The notes: a model not told the origin generated them from the letters alone. DNA of 64,000 nucleotides from Plantibacter sp. VKM Ac-2880 (GCF_015351235.1 NZ_JADKSJ010000003.1:1-64000); one strand, 5' to 3'; shown: positions 48,044-56,460, counted from the stretch's first letter. Translations and numbers: made by a program.

Positions 48044-49149
48044 GCGCCGAGGCGCCAGTCAGTTCGGGGCGGCGGAGTGCTGAAAGCATGGAGGATCGCG
48101 AGCCGGAGATCTTCGTCGTCCCGTTCGTCTCGCCATCGAGTGACGAATGCCCGATCTGCGACCGGGGTTGTGCGACCGAGACCGGACTTGGGAATCGGTG
48201 CACGAGTCACAACCAATCCGCCCCCTTCGCTGTCGAGCAGGATCGACAGAGCTGAGCCCGTCGCGGCCATCAAACTCGTGGCAGTCGAGGGGAAGATTCT
48301 CACACGGGCCCCTTCCCTGCTGACGGCGATGACATGCGAGGAGTCACTTCCTGGCAGGACGTCGAAATCGGTGCCTGATATCCGACTCACTGCCTCCGTT
48401 ACCTGCAGGTTGTAGAGCTGTGCCTCAACGGCCAGTGAACGGCCAGCACCATCGGCGGTCAACTTGGCGTAGTTCTCCAGTGTCGAGCGCGCGCGCACTT
48501 CGTTGAGGTCGTCGTAGCGGTACGAGACGAATGTGTTTGGCAACTTGCGGATGCGGGTCACGAGTGGTGACGGAGGATCGTCGGCGTGCTCAGTTCCGTC
48601 GTCGCTCGGGGGAGACGTTGGGGTACTCGGCTCGGTCATCTCTGCTGCCTCCACCACGGTGCCTAGCGTGGCGAGATGGTCCAGGAACGCGCCACAGATC
48701 CGTTCCTGCGTCGCGTTGCTTGCAGAGTCCACGAGCGGAGCCAGCATGTCGACGGCAACCAAGTACGGGAGCCGGTCTGCTTCGTCCCGGGGAAGAGCCC
48801 GGTCCGTCACCCACTCGAAACTCTTCCACCAGGCGGCATCGCGCTCCACGCCCTTGTTGTGGCGTAGCTGACGAGCAATAGCCCAGAACCCGATGCCAGC
48901 GGCCACAACCGCGGCAACGCCGGCCGCGCCGGGGCTGGTGGAGAAACGTTCCACCCACCCGGCGGCCCCGGCCTGGTCGACTCCAGTCGCGAAAAGCACG
49001 CAGACAAAGCCGATGATCACCGCACCGGTCAAGAGCAACAGTGGGTGGATGACTTCCCACGCGCGATCGCGCCTTCGGACCATCGGCCGGGCCGGCGTCG
49101 ACTCGGAGGGTGGGTCAGCCGCATTGGTCACCGACACAGCGTGGCACAC
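48040..49149 (-). CDS. Two-helix membrane protein with cytosolic domain
   Basis: The 369-residue product has two membrane helices at about residues 35-58 and 72-92, a WWKSFEW motif, and then a helical region like that in the protein at 974-1450. A further C-terminal domain (about 215-350) has alternating strands (DFDVLPGSDSSHVIAV). Function is not known. The start is uncertain (GTG at 49149 or 49131). Confidence 0.6.
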   Translation of the reverse strand: MCHAVSVTNAADPPSESTPARPMVRRRDRAWEVIHPLLLLTGAVIIGFVCVLFATGVDQAGAAGWVERFSTSPGAAGVAAVVAAGIGFWAIARQLRHNKGVERDAAWWKSFEWVTDRALPRDEADRLPYLVAVDMLAPLVDSASNATQERICGAFLDHLATLGTVVEAAEMTEPSTPTSPPSDDGTEHADDPPSPLVTRIRKLPNTFVSYRYDDLNEVRARSTLENYAKLTADGAGRSLAVEAQLYNLQVTEAVSRISGTDFDVLPGSDSSHVIAVSREGARVRIFPSTATSLMAATGSALSILLDSEGGGLVVTRAPIPKSGLGRTTPVADRAFVTRWRDERDDEDLRLAILHAFSTPPPRTDWRLGA

Positions 49150-49193
49150 CGTCCACCAAGCGCGGGGGTGTCAGAGCCGGAATAATCGGCACC

Positions 49194-49664
49194 GTGACGG
49201 CGGCCAAAGTAACCACGACCCAACACATCGGTGCTGCCGGTGAACTCCTCGTGCAGTACCGGCTCTTGAAGATGGGCATCGACAGCGCTCGGCTCACTAC
49301 CGATTCCGGCATCGACCTCGTCGCCTATGCGCCGGCCACCGGGTCTGCGACCACGATCCAGGTCAAGACCGTCGAGCGCAGCACGGCCGCCGGCGGACGA
49401 GGGCGCTCGGCCATCGGCTGGAACTTCCCCCACGCCACCCCTGCGCAGCTGCTCGCATTCGCCTACCTGGAACTCGACCGCGTCTGGATCTTCACAGCCG
49501 CTCGGGCGCGCGAGCTCGCCCAACAGCACACCCTCGGTGGGATGCGGCGTCTGTACTGGTACACCGACCTCGCCACGCCCCAACGTGCCGGTGTGCCTCT
49601 CCTCATGACCGACGTCGACGAGTGGCTACTCGAGGTGCAAGCCCCGCGACTGTTCGCGCGCTGA
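49194..49664 (+). CDS. PD-(D/E)XK nuclease-like protein
   Basis: The 156-residue product begins with GAAGELLVQYRLLKMG, then SGIDLVAYAP, then IQVKTVE. This is the E-D-(Q/E)VK pattern of small PD-(D/E)XK nucleases related to archaeal resolvases and DUF4365. It probably cleaves DNA. An AATAAT box with 7 bases before the GTG suggests a leaderless start; the longer frame upstream is not convincing. It is followed closely by the DUF1643 gene. Confidence 0.75.
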   Translation: MTAAKVTTTQHIGAAGELLVQYRLLKMGIDSARLTTDSGIDLVAYAPATGSATTIQVKTVERSTAAGGRGRSAIGWNFPHATPAQLLAFAYLELDRVWIFTAARARELAQQHTLGGMRRLYWYTDLATPQRAGVPLLMTDVDEWLLEVQAPRLFAR

Positions 49665-49692
49665 CGCGGATCACTGCCGAATGGAGGACAGC

Positions 49693-50214
49693 GTGGACCG
49701 GCAACCATGGGTGTACGAGAGGTCGGCAGACGGCTCTGCGCGCTTCGTGCTGGGAACGGTCGGGTCAAACCCGCTCATCTGCTTCGGCATCAACCCCAGC
49801 ACAGCCACGCCGAACGCTCTCGACCGCACGGTCACACGTGTGAGCAGATTCGCTGCCCGCAACGGCTACGACAGCTGGACGATGCTCAACGTCTACCCCC
49901 AGATCGCAACCGACCCCAGGGATCTCGACCGCGAGCAACGAGAGGCCCTGAGGGCGGAGAACGAGTCGCGCATCGCGACTGCTCTCGGTGGCCAGCCACG
50001 CACGCTCCTAGCCGCCGGGGGTGGACTCATCGACTCTCGGACGTACCTCTCCAGCTTGCTCCGGCCCATCGTCCAGCTCACCGCGGATGCGGGTTGCGAC
50101 TGGATGTCCCTCGGCCTGCCAACCAAGCTCGGGCACCCCCGGCACCCGTTGTACGTGCGCGGCGATACCCGCCTGCAGGTGTTCGACATCGAGCGGTATC
50201 TGCGCGACCTCTAG
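49693..50214 (+). CDS. DUF1643-family protein
   Basis: The 173-residue product has the family signatures ICFGINPSTATPNALDRTV and ARNGYDSWTMLNVYPQ. DUF1643 proteins are common in mobile elements and near restriction or nucleic-acid genes; their role is unknown. I chose the GTG at 49693, 5 bases after GGAGG; an in-frame ATG at 49681 is possible. Confidence 0.8.
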   Translation: MDRQPWVYERSADGSARFVLGTVGSNPLICFGINPSTATPNALDRTVTRVSRFAARNGYDSWTMLNVYPQIATDPRDLDREQREALRAENESRIATALGGQPRTLLAAGGGLIDSRTYLSSLLRPIVQLTADAGCDWMSLGLPTKLGHPRHPLYVRGDTRLQVFDIERYLRDL

Positions 50215-50290
50215 GAGATAGCTGTCGTCGCCACCGGGCGCCGACGGCGGTGGATCGCGCTTGCGCCAGAAGCAGAGGCGCGTATAGTGA

Positions 50291-50305
50291 TAAACGTCAG
50301 ATTTA
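50291..50305 (+). promoter_or_regulatory. Accessory regulon motif, copy 3
   Basis: TAAACGTCAGATTTA on the plus strand, ending 20 bases before the DprA-like gene. It is followed by TATCAT, a possible -10 box. Confidence 0.65.
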
Positions 50306-50325
50306 TCATTATCGCTTGGAGAATC

Positions 50326-51300
50326 ATGCGCATTCAGCCTGCCCTCGGCCAGCTCGTCCGACTGCTCCCGCCGTCCCATCCGCTCCGTGACGACCCCGCG
50401 CGACTGGCGCGCATCGCGCTCGCCTACCGTCACACCCCCGGAGATCCCGCCCTCGCCGAGCGCCTCGAACACCTGGGCGCGATCGCCTTGGCCCAGGAGC
50501 TCCTCGATGCCCCCGACGGTGCCGAGCTCGCCCAGCTGATCGCCACCGACATCGCCCGCACCGATGCCGTCAACGCCATCACCCTGATCCCGGGCGACGA
50601 CACCTGGCCCACCGCTCTCGACGACCTCACCGACGCCGCACCGTTCGTCATCTGGGCCCGCGGCAACCCCCAGCACCTCGCCACGGCAGACCGCGTCACC
50701 CTCGTCGGCGGACACGAGCCCACGAGATACGGGCGCGCGATCGCCAACGACTTCGCCGCCGGCCTCGCTACCCGCTCCTACGCGATCTGCACTGGAACAG
50801 GCACCGGCACCCACCAGGCCGTCGCAACCGCGGCGCTCGCCGCAGGAGGGCCCCTCATCATCGCCCTACCCGGCGGGATCGGCTCAGCTGCAGCCGACGT
50901 CGACGAGACCGTCATGGAACAGATCCTCGACGGGCACGGCTGCATCATCAGCGAGCACCCGCCCAGCGAACCCGCCACGCGCCTCCGCGGCATGAACCGC
51001 AACCGCCTCCTCGCCGCCCTCACGTCCGCCACCATCGCCCTCGAATGCGGCGAGCGCAGTGATGCGATACAGGTTGCCGGTCACGCGCGGGTGCTGGGTC
51101 GGTTTCTCGGGGCGGTGCCGGGTTCGGTGTACAGCCCGGCTGCGGGTGCGCATCGGTTGATCCGTGGGTTCGGTGCGGAGTTGGTGACGCATGTGGACGA
51201 CGTCGACGAGCTCGTGCGTGGTGTGAGTGAGACGTGGCGGGATCTGGGGTCGTGGTCGGGGAAGGCGCCGACGTCGGCGGTTGGTCGGCGGGTGCAGTGA
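50326..51300 (+). CDS. DprA/Smf-like protein
   Basis: The 324-residue product has an N-terminal helical part. Its Rossmann-like DprA domain (about residues 75-260) includes YGRAIANDFAAGLATRSY and the GTGTGTHQAVATAALAAGG loop. IIALPGGIGSAA and IISEHPPSEPATRLRGMNRNRLLAAL follow. DprA binds single-stranded DNA and loads RecA on incoming DNA. A winged helix at the C-terminus is not clear. Near 51060 the third-position base use changes from C-rich to G/T-rich inside the gene. Confidence 0.75.
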   Translation: MRIQPALGQLVRLLPPSHPLRDDPARLARIALAYRHTPGDPALAERLEHLGAIALAQELLDAPDGAELAQLIATDIARTDAVNAITLIPGDDTWPTALDDLTDAAPFVIWARGNPQHLATADRVTLVGGHEPTRYGRAIANDFAAGLATRSYAICTGTGTGTHQAVATAALAAGGPLIIALPGGIGSAAADVDETVMEQILDGHGCIISEHPPSEPATRLRGMNRNRLLAALTSATIALECGERSDAIQVAGHARVLGRFLGAVPGSVYSPAAGAHRLIRGFGAELVTHVDDVDELVRGVSETWRDLGSWSGKAPTSAVGRRVQ

Positions 51301-51329
51301 ATCGCCGTGGAGGCGATCTCGGACCGTCG

Positions 51330-51367
51330 TGTCCCAGTTCGTCCGATCGGTGTGCCCCTTCTAGGTA
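51330..51367 (+). promoter_or_regulatory. Regulon promoter element, copy d
   Basis: TGTCCCA, 25 bp containing GTGTGCCCCTT, then TAGGTA. It would drive the accessory operon that starts at 51517, leaving a leader of about 140 bases. Confidence 0.75.
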
Positions 51368-51516
51368 AGGGGCGGCGATTCGGCTGTTCCTGCTGGCTGT
51401 GGCAGCCGGGTGTTGATCGGGCGGGGTGTGGGCATGGGTTCTATCGGTGGCGACGTCGTGAGGGCGTCAGCGAGGCGCTCGGGCGCCTTGTCTGCGGGTT
51501 CCGGGTGGTGTGGGCG

Positions 51517-52053
51517 ATGAGTCGTCGTCGTGAGCTCACGCTGTCGCAGGCCGTGTCCGAGGGGGTCGCGTGCACGCGTCCCTGGGGGTACTTCTTTCCC
51601 CCGGTGCCGTTGGTTTCGCCCGAGGCGCGGCTCGTCATCGTTCCACCGGGGACGACTGCCGGCCGACACCGTCTGTGGCTGCTGTCCGCGACGTGGCAGC
51701 GCTACGCCTGGGTCCTCGCGCTGACGGTGTTCGCAGCGACGCTGCTGTTCACGCGCGCCGAGTGGATCTTCGTCATCACGGCCGCCGTCGCCGTTTGGTT
51801 GCTCGGTTCGACGCTCATCCACGTTCTGGCCAGTCGGCAGCCGCAGCGGCCGCGCGAGATCCGCTCTCCCATCGCCCGCACGCGCCGTGGGTTCCACCCC
51901 GCCGACGGGCCCTTCATCGAGCTGCAGACGCACCTGAACTTCCTCGACGCCCTCGAACGAGAGGGCCGCATCAGCCCAGCCCAGTACGCACAGGAGTGGG
52001 CCGCGATCTACCGCGCCCTGCCCTCCTCAGAACGAAAGGCGACACGACCATGA
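51517..52053 (+). CDS. Membrane protein, first gene of the accessory operon
   Basis: The 178-residue product has two adjacent hydrophobic helices (about residues 58-100) between a basic N-terminus and a soluble tail. The tail ends with a short-SHOCT-like pattern (LDALEREGRISPAQYAQEW). That tail motif often sits at the end of membrane proteins. The start is uncertain: ATG at 51517 or GTG at 51508. It overlaps the next gene by 4 bp. Confidence 0.6.
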   Translation: MSRRRELTLSQAVSEGVACTRPWGYFFPPVPLVSPEARLVIVPPGTTAGRHRLWLLSATWQRYAWVLALTVFAATLLFTRAEWIFVITAAVAVWLLGSTLIHVLASRQPQRPREIRSPIARTRRGFHPADGPFIELQTHLNFLDALEREGRISPAQYAQEWAAIYRALPSSERKATRP

Positions 52054-52571
52054 CCACACCGCTGCGCATCATCACCATTCGTGAGCCCTGGGCGCACCGC
52101 CTCATCCACGACGGCAAGGATGTGGAGAACCGAGCCCGCAACATCGTCGGCGCCTACCGCGGACCGATCCTCATCCACGCCGCCGGCCGCGTCGACCACG
52201 ATGCCCTCACCGGCGCCGAGCGCCAGAAGATCAGACCGGGCCGGCTCCTCGGCGTCGTGGAACTCATCGACGTCCACCACGCCTCCACCTGCGCCGACAC
52301 CACCAACGATCGAACCTCCACCGGCCTCTGCTCCGAGTGGGCCGAAGACGACTGCTTCCACCTCGTCATGCGCAACCCCCGCACCCTCACCGAACAGATC
52401 CCCCACGCCGGCGGCCTCGGCCTCCGCCACGTCACCCCCGACCTCGCCGCCTGGGTATGGGACCACCTCAACGACCCCGCACCCTGGCTCTGCGCCCAAG
52501 ACCACGGCCCCACCCGCTGCTCCTGGTGCGGCCAGACCACCGCCGCCGAGGGGGTGCGTCGTTATGCCTGA
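52050..52571 (+). CDS. ASCH-domain protein
   Basis: The 173-residue product begins with LRIITIREPWAHRLIHDGKDVE, the typical ASCH/PUA-like start, and has GPILIHAAGR. It ends in a C-x2-C zinc-knuckle-like part (RCSWCGQ). ASCH domains bind RNA or modified bases. It overlaps its neighbours by 4 bp upstream and 8 bp downstream. Confidence 0.8.
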   Translation: MTTPLRIITIREPWAHRLIHDGKDVENRARNIVGAYRGPILIHAAGRVDHDALTGAERQKIRPGRLLGVVELIDVHHASTCADTTNDRTSTGLCSEWAEDDCFHLVMRNPRTLTEQIPHAGGLGLRHVTPDLAAWVWDHLNDPAPWLCAQDHGPTRCSWCGQTTAAEGVRRYA

Positions 52572-52893
52572 ACTCGGCCGCGCCGCCCTCTTCACCCTCC
52601 TCGCCGACGGCCGCCACTACGTCGACATCTTCACCGAAGGCGAACTCCCCGACGACCCCGAACGCTGCGCAGAACGCGCGCTCGCCGCAGCGGCCACCGT
52701 CGAGCCCGACGCGATGTTCTCCATCGCGGTGAACGAGCGGGCACGCGATCTCATGATGGGCCGGCGGATGCGGGCTCTCGGGTTCTCAGACCTCGACTAC
52801 AGCCCGATGTTCCCGCGCGAGCGCTACATGGCGGGGCCGGTTCCATCGTCCCCATCTGCAAACGAACACGTCCACGAACGGAGCCTCGCATGA
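52564..52893 (+). CDS. Small unknown protein of the accessory operon
   Basis: The 109-residue product has an alpha/beta start (LFTLLADGRHYVDIF) and a helix with many Ala and Glu residues (CAERALAAAA). Not recognised. Its ATG lies inside the end of the ASCH gene and its stop overlaps the start of the ATPase gene by 4 bp. Confidence 0.65.
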   Translation: MPELGRAALFTLLADGRHYVDIFTEGELPDDPERCAERALAAAATVEPDAMFSIAVNERARDLMMGRRMRALGFSDLDYSPMFPRERYMAGPVPSSPSANEHVHERSLA

Positions 52894-53615
52894 ACCTCGA
52901 TCGCACTCCCAACCCCCGGGGCGGGGTGCCGCGCGCGTCCTGCGACAACGTCAGCTTCCCCTTCGCGAACGTCGGACGCGGGGAACTCATGTGGGTACCC
53001 AAGCGGGACCCGCATCTCCTGGTGGCAGGTTCCGACGGAAGCGGGAAGACGTTCCTCGTCCGGCACCTGCTGGATGAGGTGCGAACAGCCGGCTGGGAGA
53101 CCTGGATGGCCGCAGGGACGGCGAACGCCGTACGCGACGATGCGGGCGTCGACCGGCTGGCAGAGTCGGAGAACGACCGCCAAGCGCTCGTCGACGACGC
53201 CCACACCGTGATGGTCGACCGCTACCGGCGCCGCACCGAGACGCCGCTTGAGTCGGTGCGCCCGATCTTGTTTGTGATCGAAGAGCCCTCCCGCCTCCAC
53301 GAGGAGGCGTTCGAGAACCTGACAGCGCTGGCCATGTACGGCCGATCCGTGGAGGTGCATCTGCTGATCACGATGACCGACCTCGATGGCCGACTCCTCG
53401 CCGGACACTTCCGTGACGTCCTCTCACCGTGCATCGGACTCGGCCAGCTTTCCCAAGCCGCTTCACGAATGCTCTTCGGAGATCCCTTCACCGGCTCAAT
53501 GGCCGGCCCCGGTACCGGGCACATCATCGGACACCACGGGCGGCCCCGCCCGATTGGCATCGAGGCGAGAGGCTCCGGGATGGCAGAGGACGCACAGGAG
53601 GGAACGTCATGGTGA
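52890..53615 (+). CDS. Mini FtsK/TcpA-like P-loop ATPase
   Basis: The 241-residue product is little more than a motor domain. It has Walker A AGSDGSGKTFLV (about residue 50) and a Walker B-like PILFVIEEPS (Glu in place of the usual Asp, about residue 128). The segment before the P-loop, WVPKRDPHLLVAG, is very close to WRPKRDPHMLIVG of the coupling protein at 10481-12580, so it probably derives from the same lineage. It lacks the membrane helices and the extra domains. It could act in trans with the mating motor or on other DNA. Confidence 0.7.
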   Translation: MNLDRTPNPRGGVPRASCDNVSFPFANVGRGELMWVPKRDPHLLVAGSDGSGKTFLVRHLLDEVRTAGWETWMAAGTANAVRDDAGVDRLAESENDRQALVDDAHTVMVDRYRRRTETPLESVRPILFVIEEPSRLHEEAFENLTALAMYGRSVEVHLLITMTDLDGRLLAGHFRDVLSPCIGLGQLSQAASRMLFGDPFTGSMAGPGTGHIIGHHGRPRPIGIEARGSGMAEDAQEGTSW

Positions 53616-54292
53616 CGGCGAACCAGGCTCGAACGATGCTCGAACCTCATGGCTTCGTCCACCACGAAGCGCCAGGATTCATCGGATTCCACCGCACACA
53701 CACGGACGGCCGCAAGCAGCTGCTCCACCTGTTCAGCTGGTCGAACCCGAAGCACGCAGACGCCCAAGGTATCCCGCACTCCTACGTCGTCATCGCACTG
53801 ATGATCGACGCCTCCAAGCTCCCCGGCGAGAGCGGATTCCACGTCCAGGAGGACGGCCGATTCACCGTCATCGTGAAAGGCTTCGGGGGACACCCTGTCC
53901 GCACCTGGGCGGAGGTCTCCGACGAGATCATCGAACGGATCCTCCCCGCGCTCGACCTTCCTGAGCCGACCGGCAGAGCGCTGCTCACCCGACTGCACGA
54001 GACGAACCACCTGCCTCCGAAGAAGGAAGACGCCATGAAGAACCTCGACTGGGATCCCTGCATTGTCGACCCGGAGAAGCCCGCGGCGCCGCATCTCATC
54101 CCGGTCGAAGAGCGCGAGCGCCTTCAAGCCAGCTGGCTCGCCAACCTGCGCCCACACAGGCCTGAGGACATGCTCAGCGACGGTGATCGATCGGACGTTT
54201 TCGATCTCATGGTGGCGCAACCGGGTGTGCTCCATGGCCGGCTACGCCATCATCCCCGGCAAACGAGCGACGCGTCACGAGAGGACATCTGA
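53609..54292 (+). CDS. Unknown protein of the accessory operon
   Basis: The 227-residue product has an N-terminal alpha/beta domain (PHGFVHHEAPGFIGFHRTH, then KQLLHLFSW, SYVVIALMI) and a helical C-terminal part ending in a His/Arg-rich tail. Not recognised. It begins with an ATG in a 7-bp overlap with the ATPase gene and ends one base before the next ATG. Confidence 0.65.
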   Translation: MVTANQARTMLEPHGFVHHEAPGFIGFHRTHTDGRKQLLHLFSWSNPKHADAQGIPHSYVVIALMIDASKLPGESGFHVQEDGRFTVIVKGFGGHPVRTWAEVSDEIIERILPALDLPEPTGRALLTRLHETNHLPPKKEDAMKNLDWDPCIVDPEKPAAPHLIPVEERERLQASWLANLRPHRPEDMLSDGDRSDVFDLMVAQPGVLHGRLRHHPRQTSDASREDI

Positions 54293-54293
54293 C

Positions 54294-54695
54294 ATGGGGA
54301 ACGCCGTCTACGAAGAGCGAAGCAACGACCGGTGGGCTGGCTACGGCGTGCCGGCCGTATGCGACCTCGACGGATGCACCACGGGAATCGACCGCGGGCT
54401 CGGCTACAAGTGCGAAGCTGGCCACGCGGATGAAGACGCCTGGCTCGAACTGCCCGAGGACCAGCGCGATCCCGAGTTCGAGGACTCGGGATGCGGCTTG
54501 TTCTTCTGCACGGAGCACCTGTACCGCGCCAAGCTCCACGCCGACGCGACGGCGAAACCGGACACCGCAGAGTGGAACGCGCACATGCTCACCGACGAGA
54601 GCTGGCGCCAGTGGCGAGAAGAGAATCCCGCACGGGTCGAAGCGCTACAGCTGGCGGCCGGATCAGGCACTGCCGACCTCGTGTCCGGCTCATGA
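54294..54695 (+). CDS. Cys-rich small protein, likely zinc-binding
   Basis: The 133-residue product has CDLDGCTTGI, YKCEAGHADE and CGLFFCTEH. That makes several cysteines and histidines in a spacing that fits a zinc-ribbon or treble-clef-like module. It has no catalytic signature. It ends in the ATGA overlap with the next gene. Confidence 0.65.
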   Translation: MGNAVYEERSNDRWAGYGVPAVCDLDGCTTGIDRGLGYKCEAGHADEDAWLELPEDQRDPEFEDSGCGLFFCTEHLYRAKLHADATAKPDTAEWNAHMLTDESWRQWREENPARVEALQLAAGSGTADLVSGS

Positions 54696-55348
54696 GCGCC
54701 AAGATCACCACCCTGCGTCCATGGGGTCCGCGTGAAGCGCACAGCCCGAACGGTGGCTACGGTCCGACCTGCGACTGGGGCGGCTGTGATGACTACACCG
54801 AAGCTGTCGTGCTCGTCGACGGGCAGTGGATCTCGATGTGCGCCCCGCACAGCGTCGAGCAGCTCGGAGGACGTGCTCCGCTCCAAGACAACCCGGAATC
54901 GCGGCTGGAGTGCGTCGCAGACGCCAGCCCGTCGAAGCCCGCACCGGTGAGAGCGGCAGTCCAGTGGGTACCTTCCGGCAACCCGCTGGACGGCATCCCC
55001 GCCGAGGTGGTCCGCCTGCTCGCCGCCGACGACGGACGAACGTTCGGCTACGGCTACGGACCAGGCCGGTCGATGATCTTCCGTCACGAACACGGGGAGG
55101 TATCGCTGCTCCCCGGACAACGGATCGCCAAGGGACAGGGAGCTGCCCACCTCCGCACCAACACGGACAGGCCATCGATCAGCTCTCTGCGGCTGGTCCA
55201 GCAAGACCCCATGATCCTCGAGGCCCTCGCCTCAGCCAGGGACGCAGGACTCATCGTGGAGATCAAGCCAAGCGCCAACGGCCGCGACGTCACCGTCCTC
55301 ATCCGCTCGCGTGCCGCCGAGACGCGCGCCGGCGCAGTCGCGTCCTAA
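54692..55348 (+). CDS. Unknown protein with N-terminal Cys/His segment
   Basis: The 218-residue product has C-x4-C and a nearby C-x2-H in the first 60 residues (PTCDWGGCDDY, MCAPHS), similar to the preceding gene. The rest is unrecognised and beta-rich (YGYGPGRSMIFRHEHGEV). It is the last gene of the operon that starts at 51517. Confidence 0.6.
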   Translation: MSAKITTLRPWGPREAHSPNGGYGPTCDWGGCDDYTEAVVLVDGQWISMCAPHSVEQLGGRAPLQDNPESRLECVADASPSKPAPVRAAVQWVPSGNPLDGIPAEVVRLLAADDGRTFGYGYGPGRSMIFRHEHGEVSLLPGQRIAKGQGAAHLRTNTDRPSISSLRLVQQDPMILEALASARDAGLIVEIKPSANGRDVTVLIRSRAAETRAGAVAS

Positions 55349-55423
55349 GTCGGCGACCGCGCCTTGAGCCGCGGCACCGCAGTAGACGAGTGCGCGGCGC
55401 CGTCCTGGCTCTAGGCTGGCCGG

Positions 55424-56110
55424 ATGTGCGGACGTTTCGTCGTGACCGAATCCAGCTCGGCCCTGCTCGCGGACCTCGTGACCGACTTCGAGCCCCCTCG
55501 GCCGAACTACAACGTCGCCCCCACAACATCGGTGACGGTCGCGCGAACCTGGGAAGGTGAGCGCACCGCGCCGGCGGTCCGGTGGGGGTTCGTGCCGAGC
55601 TGGGCGAAGAACTTCACCAAGCATCGGCCACAACCGATCAACGCACGACTGGAGACTGCGTCAAAATCGCCGTTGTTCCGCAAGGCGTTTGCAGTTGGCC
55701 GGGCCCTGGTGCCTGCCGCCGGGTACTACGAATGGACCGTCACCGAGACGGGCAAACAACCGCACTTCATCCACGACGAGAGTGCGCCGCAGGCCATGGC
55801 CGGCCTCGTGAGCGCCTGGCCGGATCCCGCGAAGGACGAGGACGACCCCGACAAGTGGCGGTTGTCTATGGCCATCATCACCCGCGACTCGCATGTGGCG
55901 CCGGGGGAGGTGCACGACCGCATGCCGGCATGTCTGACGCCGGACGCGTACGACGACTGGCTGGGCGATCACCTCTCCGTCGACGAGCTCCTGCAGCTGC
56001 TCGACCGGGAGTCGTACGCCGTCGCGCACGACCTCACCCACTACGAGGTCACCCGCGACGTGAACAGCGTCCGCAACAACGGGCCCCACCTGATCGAGCC
56101 GCTGCCGTGA
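55424..56110 (+). CDS. SRAP-domain (HMCES/YedK) protein
   Basis: The 228-residue product shields abasic sites in single-stranded DNA by a covalent bond through Cys2. Key family residues are visible: Cys2 (MCGRF), Asn in PNYNVAPT, Glu103 in GYYEW, and His164 in VHDRMP. It is complete in length. TAGGCT at 55412-55417 is exactly 6 bases before the ATG, so it has its own leaderless promoter. It is useful for a plasmid that enters as single strands. Confidence 0.9.
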   Translation: MCGRFVVTESSSALLADLVTDFEPPRPNYNVAPTTSVTVARTWEGERTAPAVRWGFVPSWAKNFTKHRPQPINARLETASKSPLFRKAFAVGRALVPAAGYYEWTVTETGKQPHFIHDESAPQAMAGLVSAWPDPAKDEDDPDKWRLSMAIITRDSHVAPGEVHDRMPACLTPDAYDDWLGDHLSVDELLQLLDRESYAVAHDLTHYEVTRDVNSVRNNGPHLIEPLP

Positions 56111-56451
56111 CGCACGAGATCACCTACAAACGAGGCTCGGCACCGGAGGGAGAGCCGCACGACGCGCTGGTGCAGTTCGGCGCTGCTCAGCTCCGCGCAA
56201 ACGCGGTGGAGGGCGGTCTGTATCTTGCGCATGTCGAGACTCCAGAGGAGCTGCAGCGCACTGGCATCGCCTCTGCGTTGTTCGCACGGCTCCACCAGGA
56301 ACAACCGACGGTGATCGAGTTCTGGACTCACGCCGCCAGCCTCGACATGGATCACTTCCTCCGCCATCTGCGCTCGACCTACTCGTCCCTGACGTTCCAC
56401 GCCATCGGAGACGACGACGACGACCTCGCCGATGTCGAGTACGGCTCGTAG
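56107..56451 (+). CDS. Small GNAT-like protein
   Basis: The 114-residue product has a core resembling the acetyltransferase fold: GGLYLAHVETPEELQRTGIASALFARLH contains the LxVxPxxxxxGIGxxL-like pattern. The C-terminal half is short. It starts with a GTG that overlaps the SRAP stop by 4 bp, so the two are co-expressed. Confidence 0.6.
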   Translation: MTHEITYKRGSAPEGEPHDALVQFGAAQLRANAVEGGLYLAHVETPEELQRTGIASALFARLHQEQPTVIEFWTHAASLDMDHFLRHLRSTYSSLTFHAIGDDDDDLADVEYGS

Positions 56452-56460
56452 GCTTGAGCG

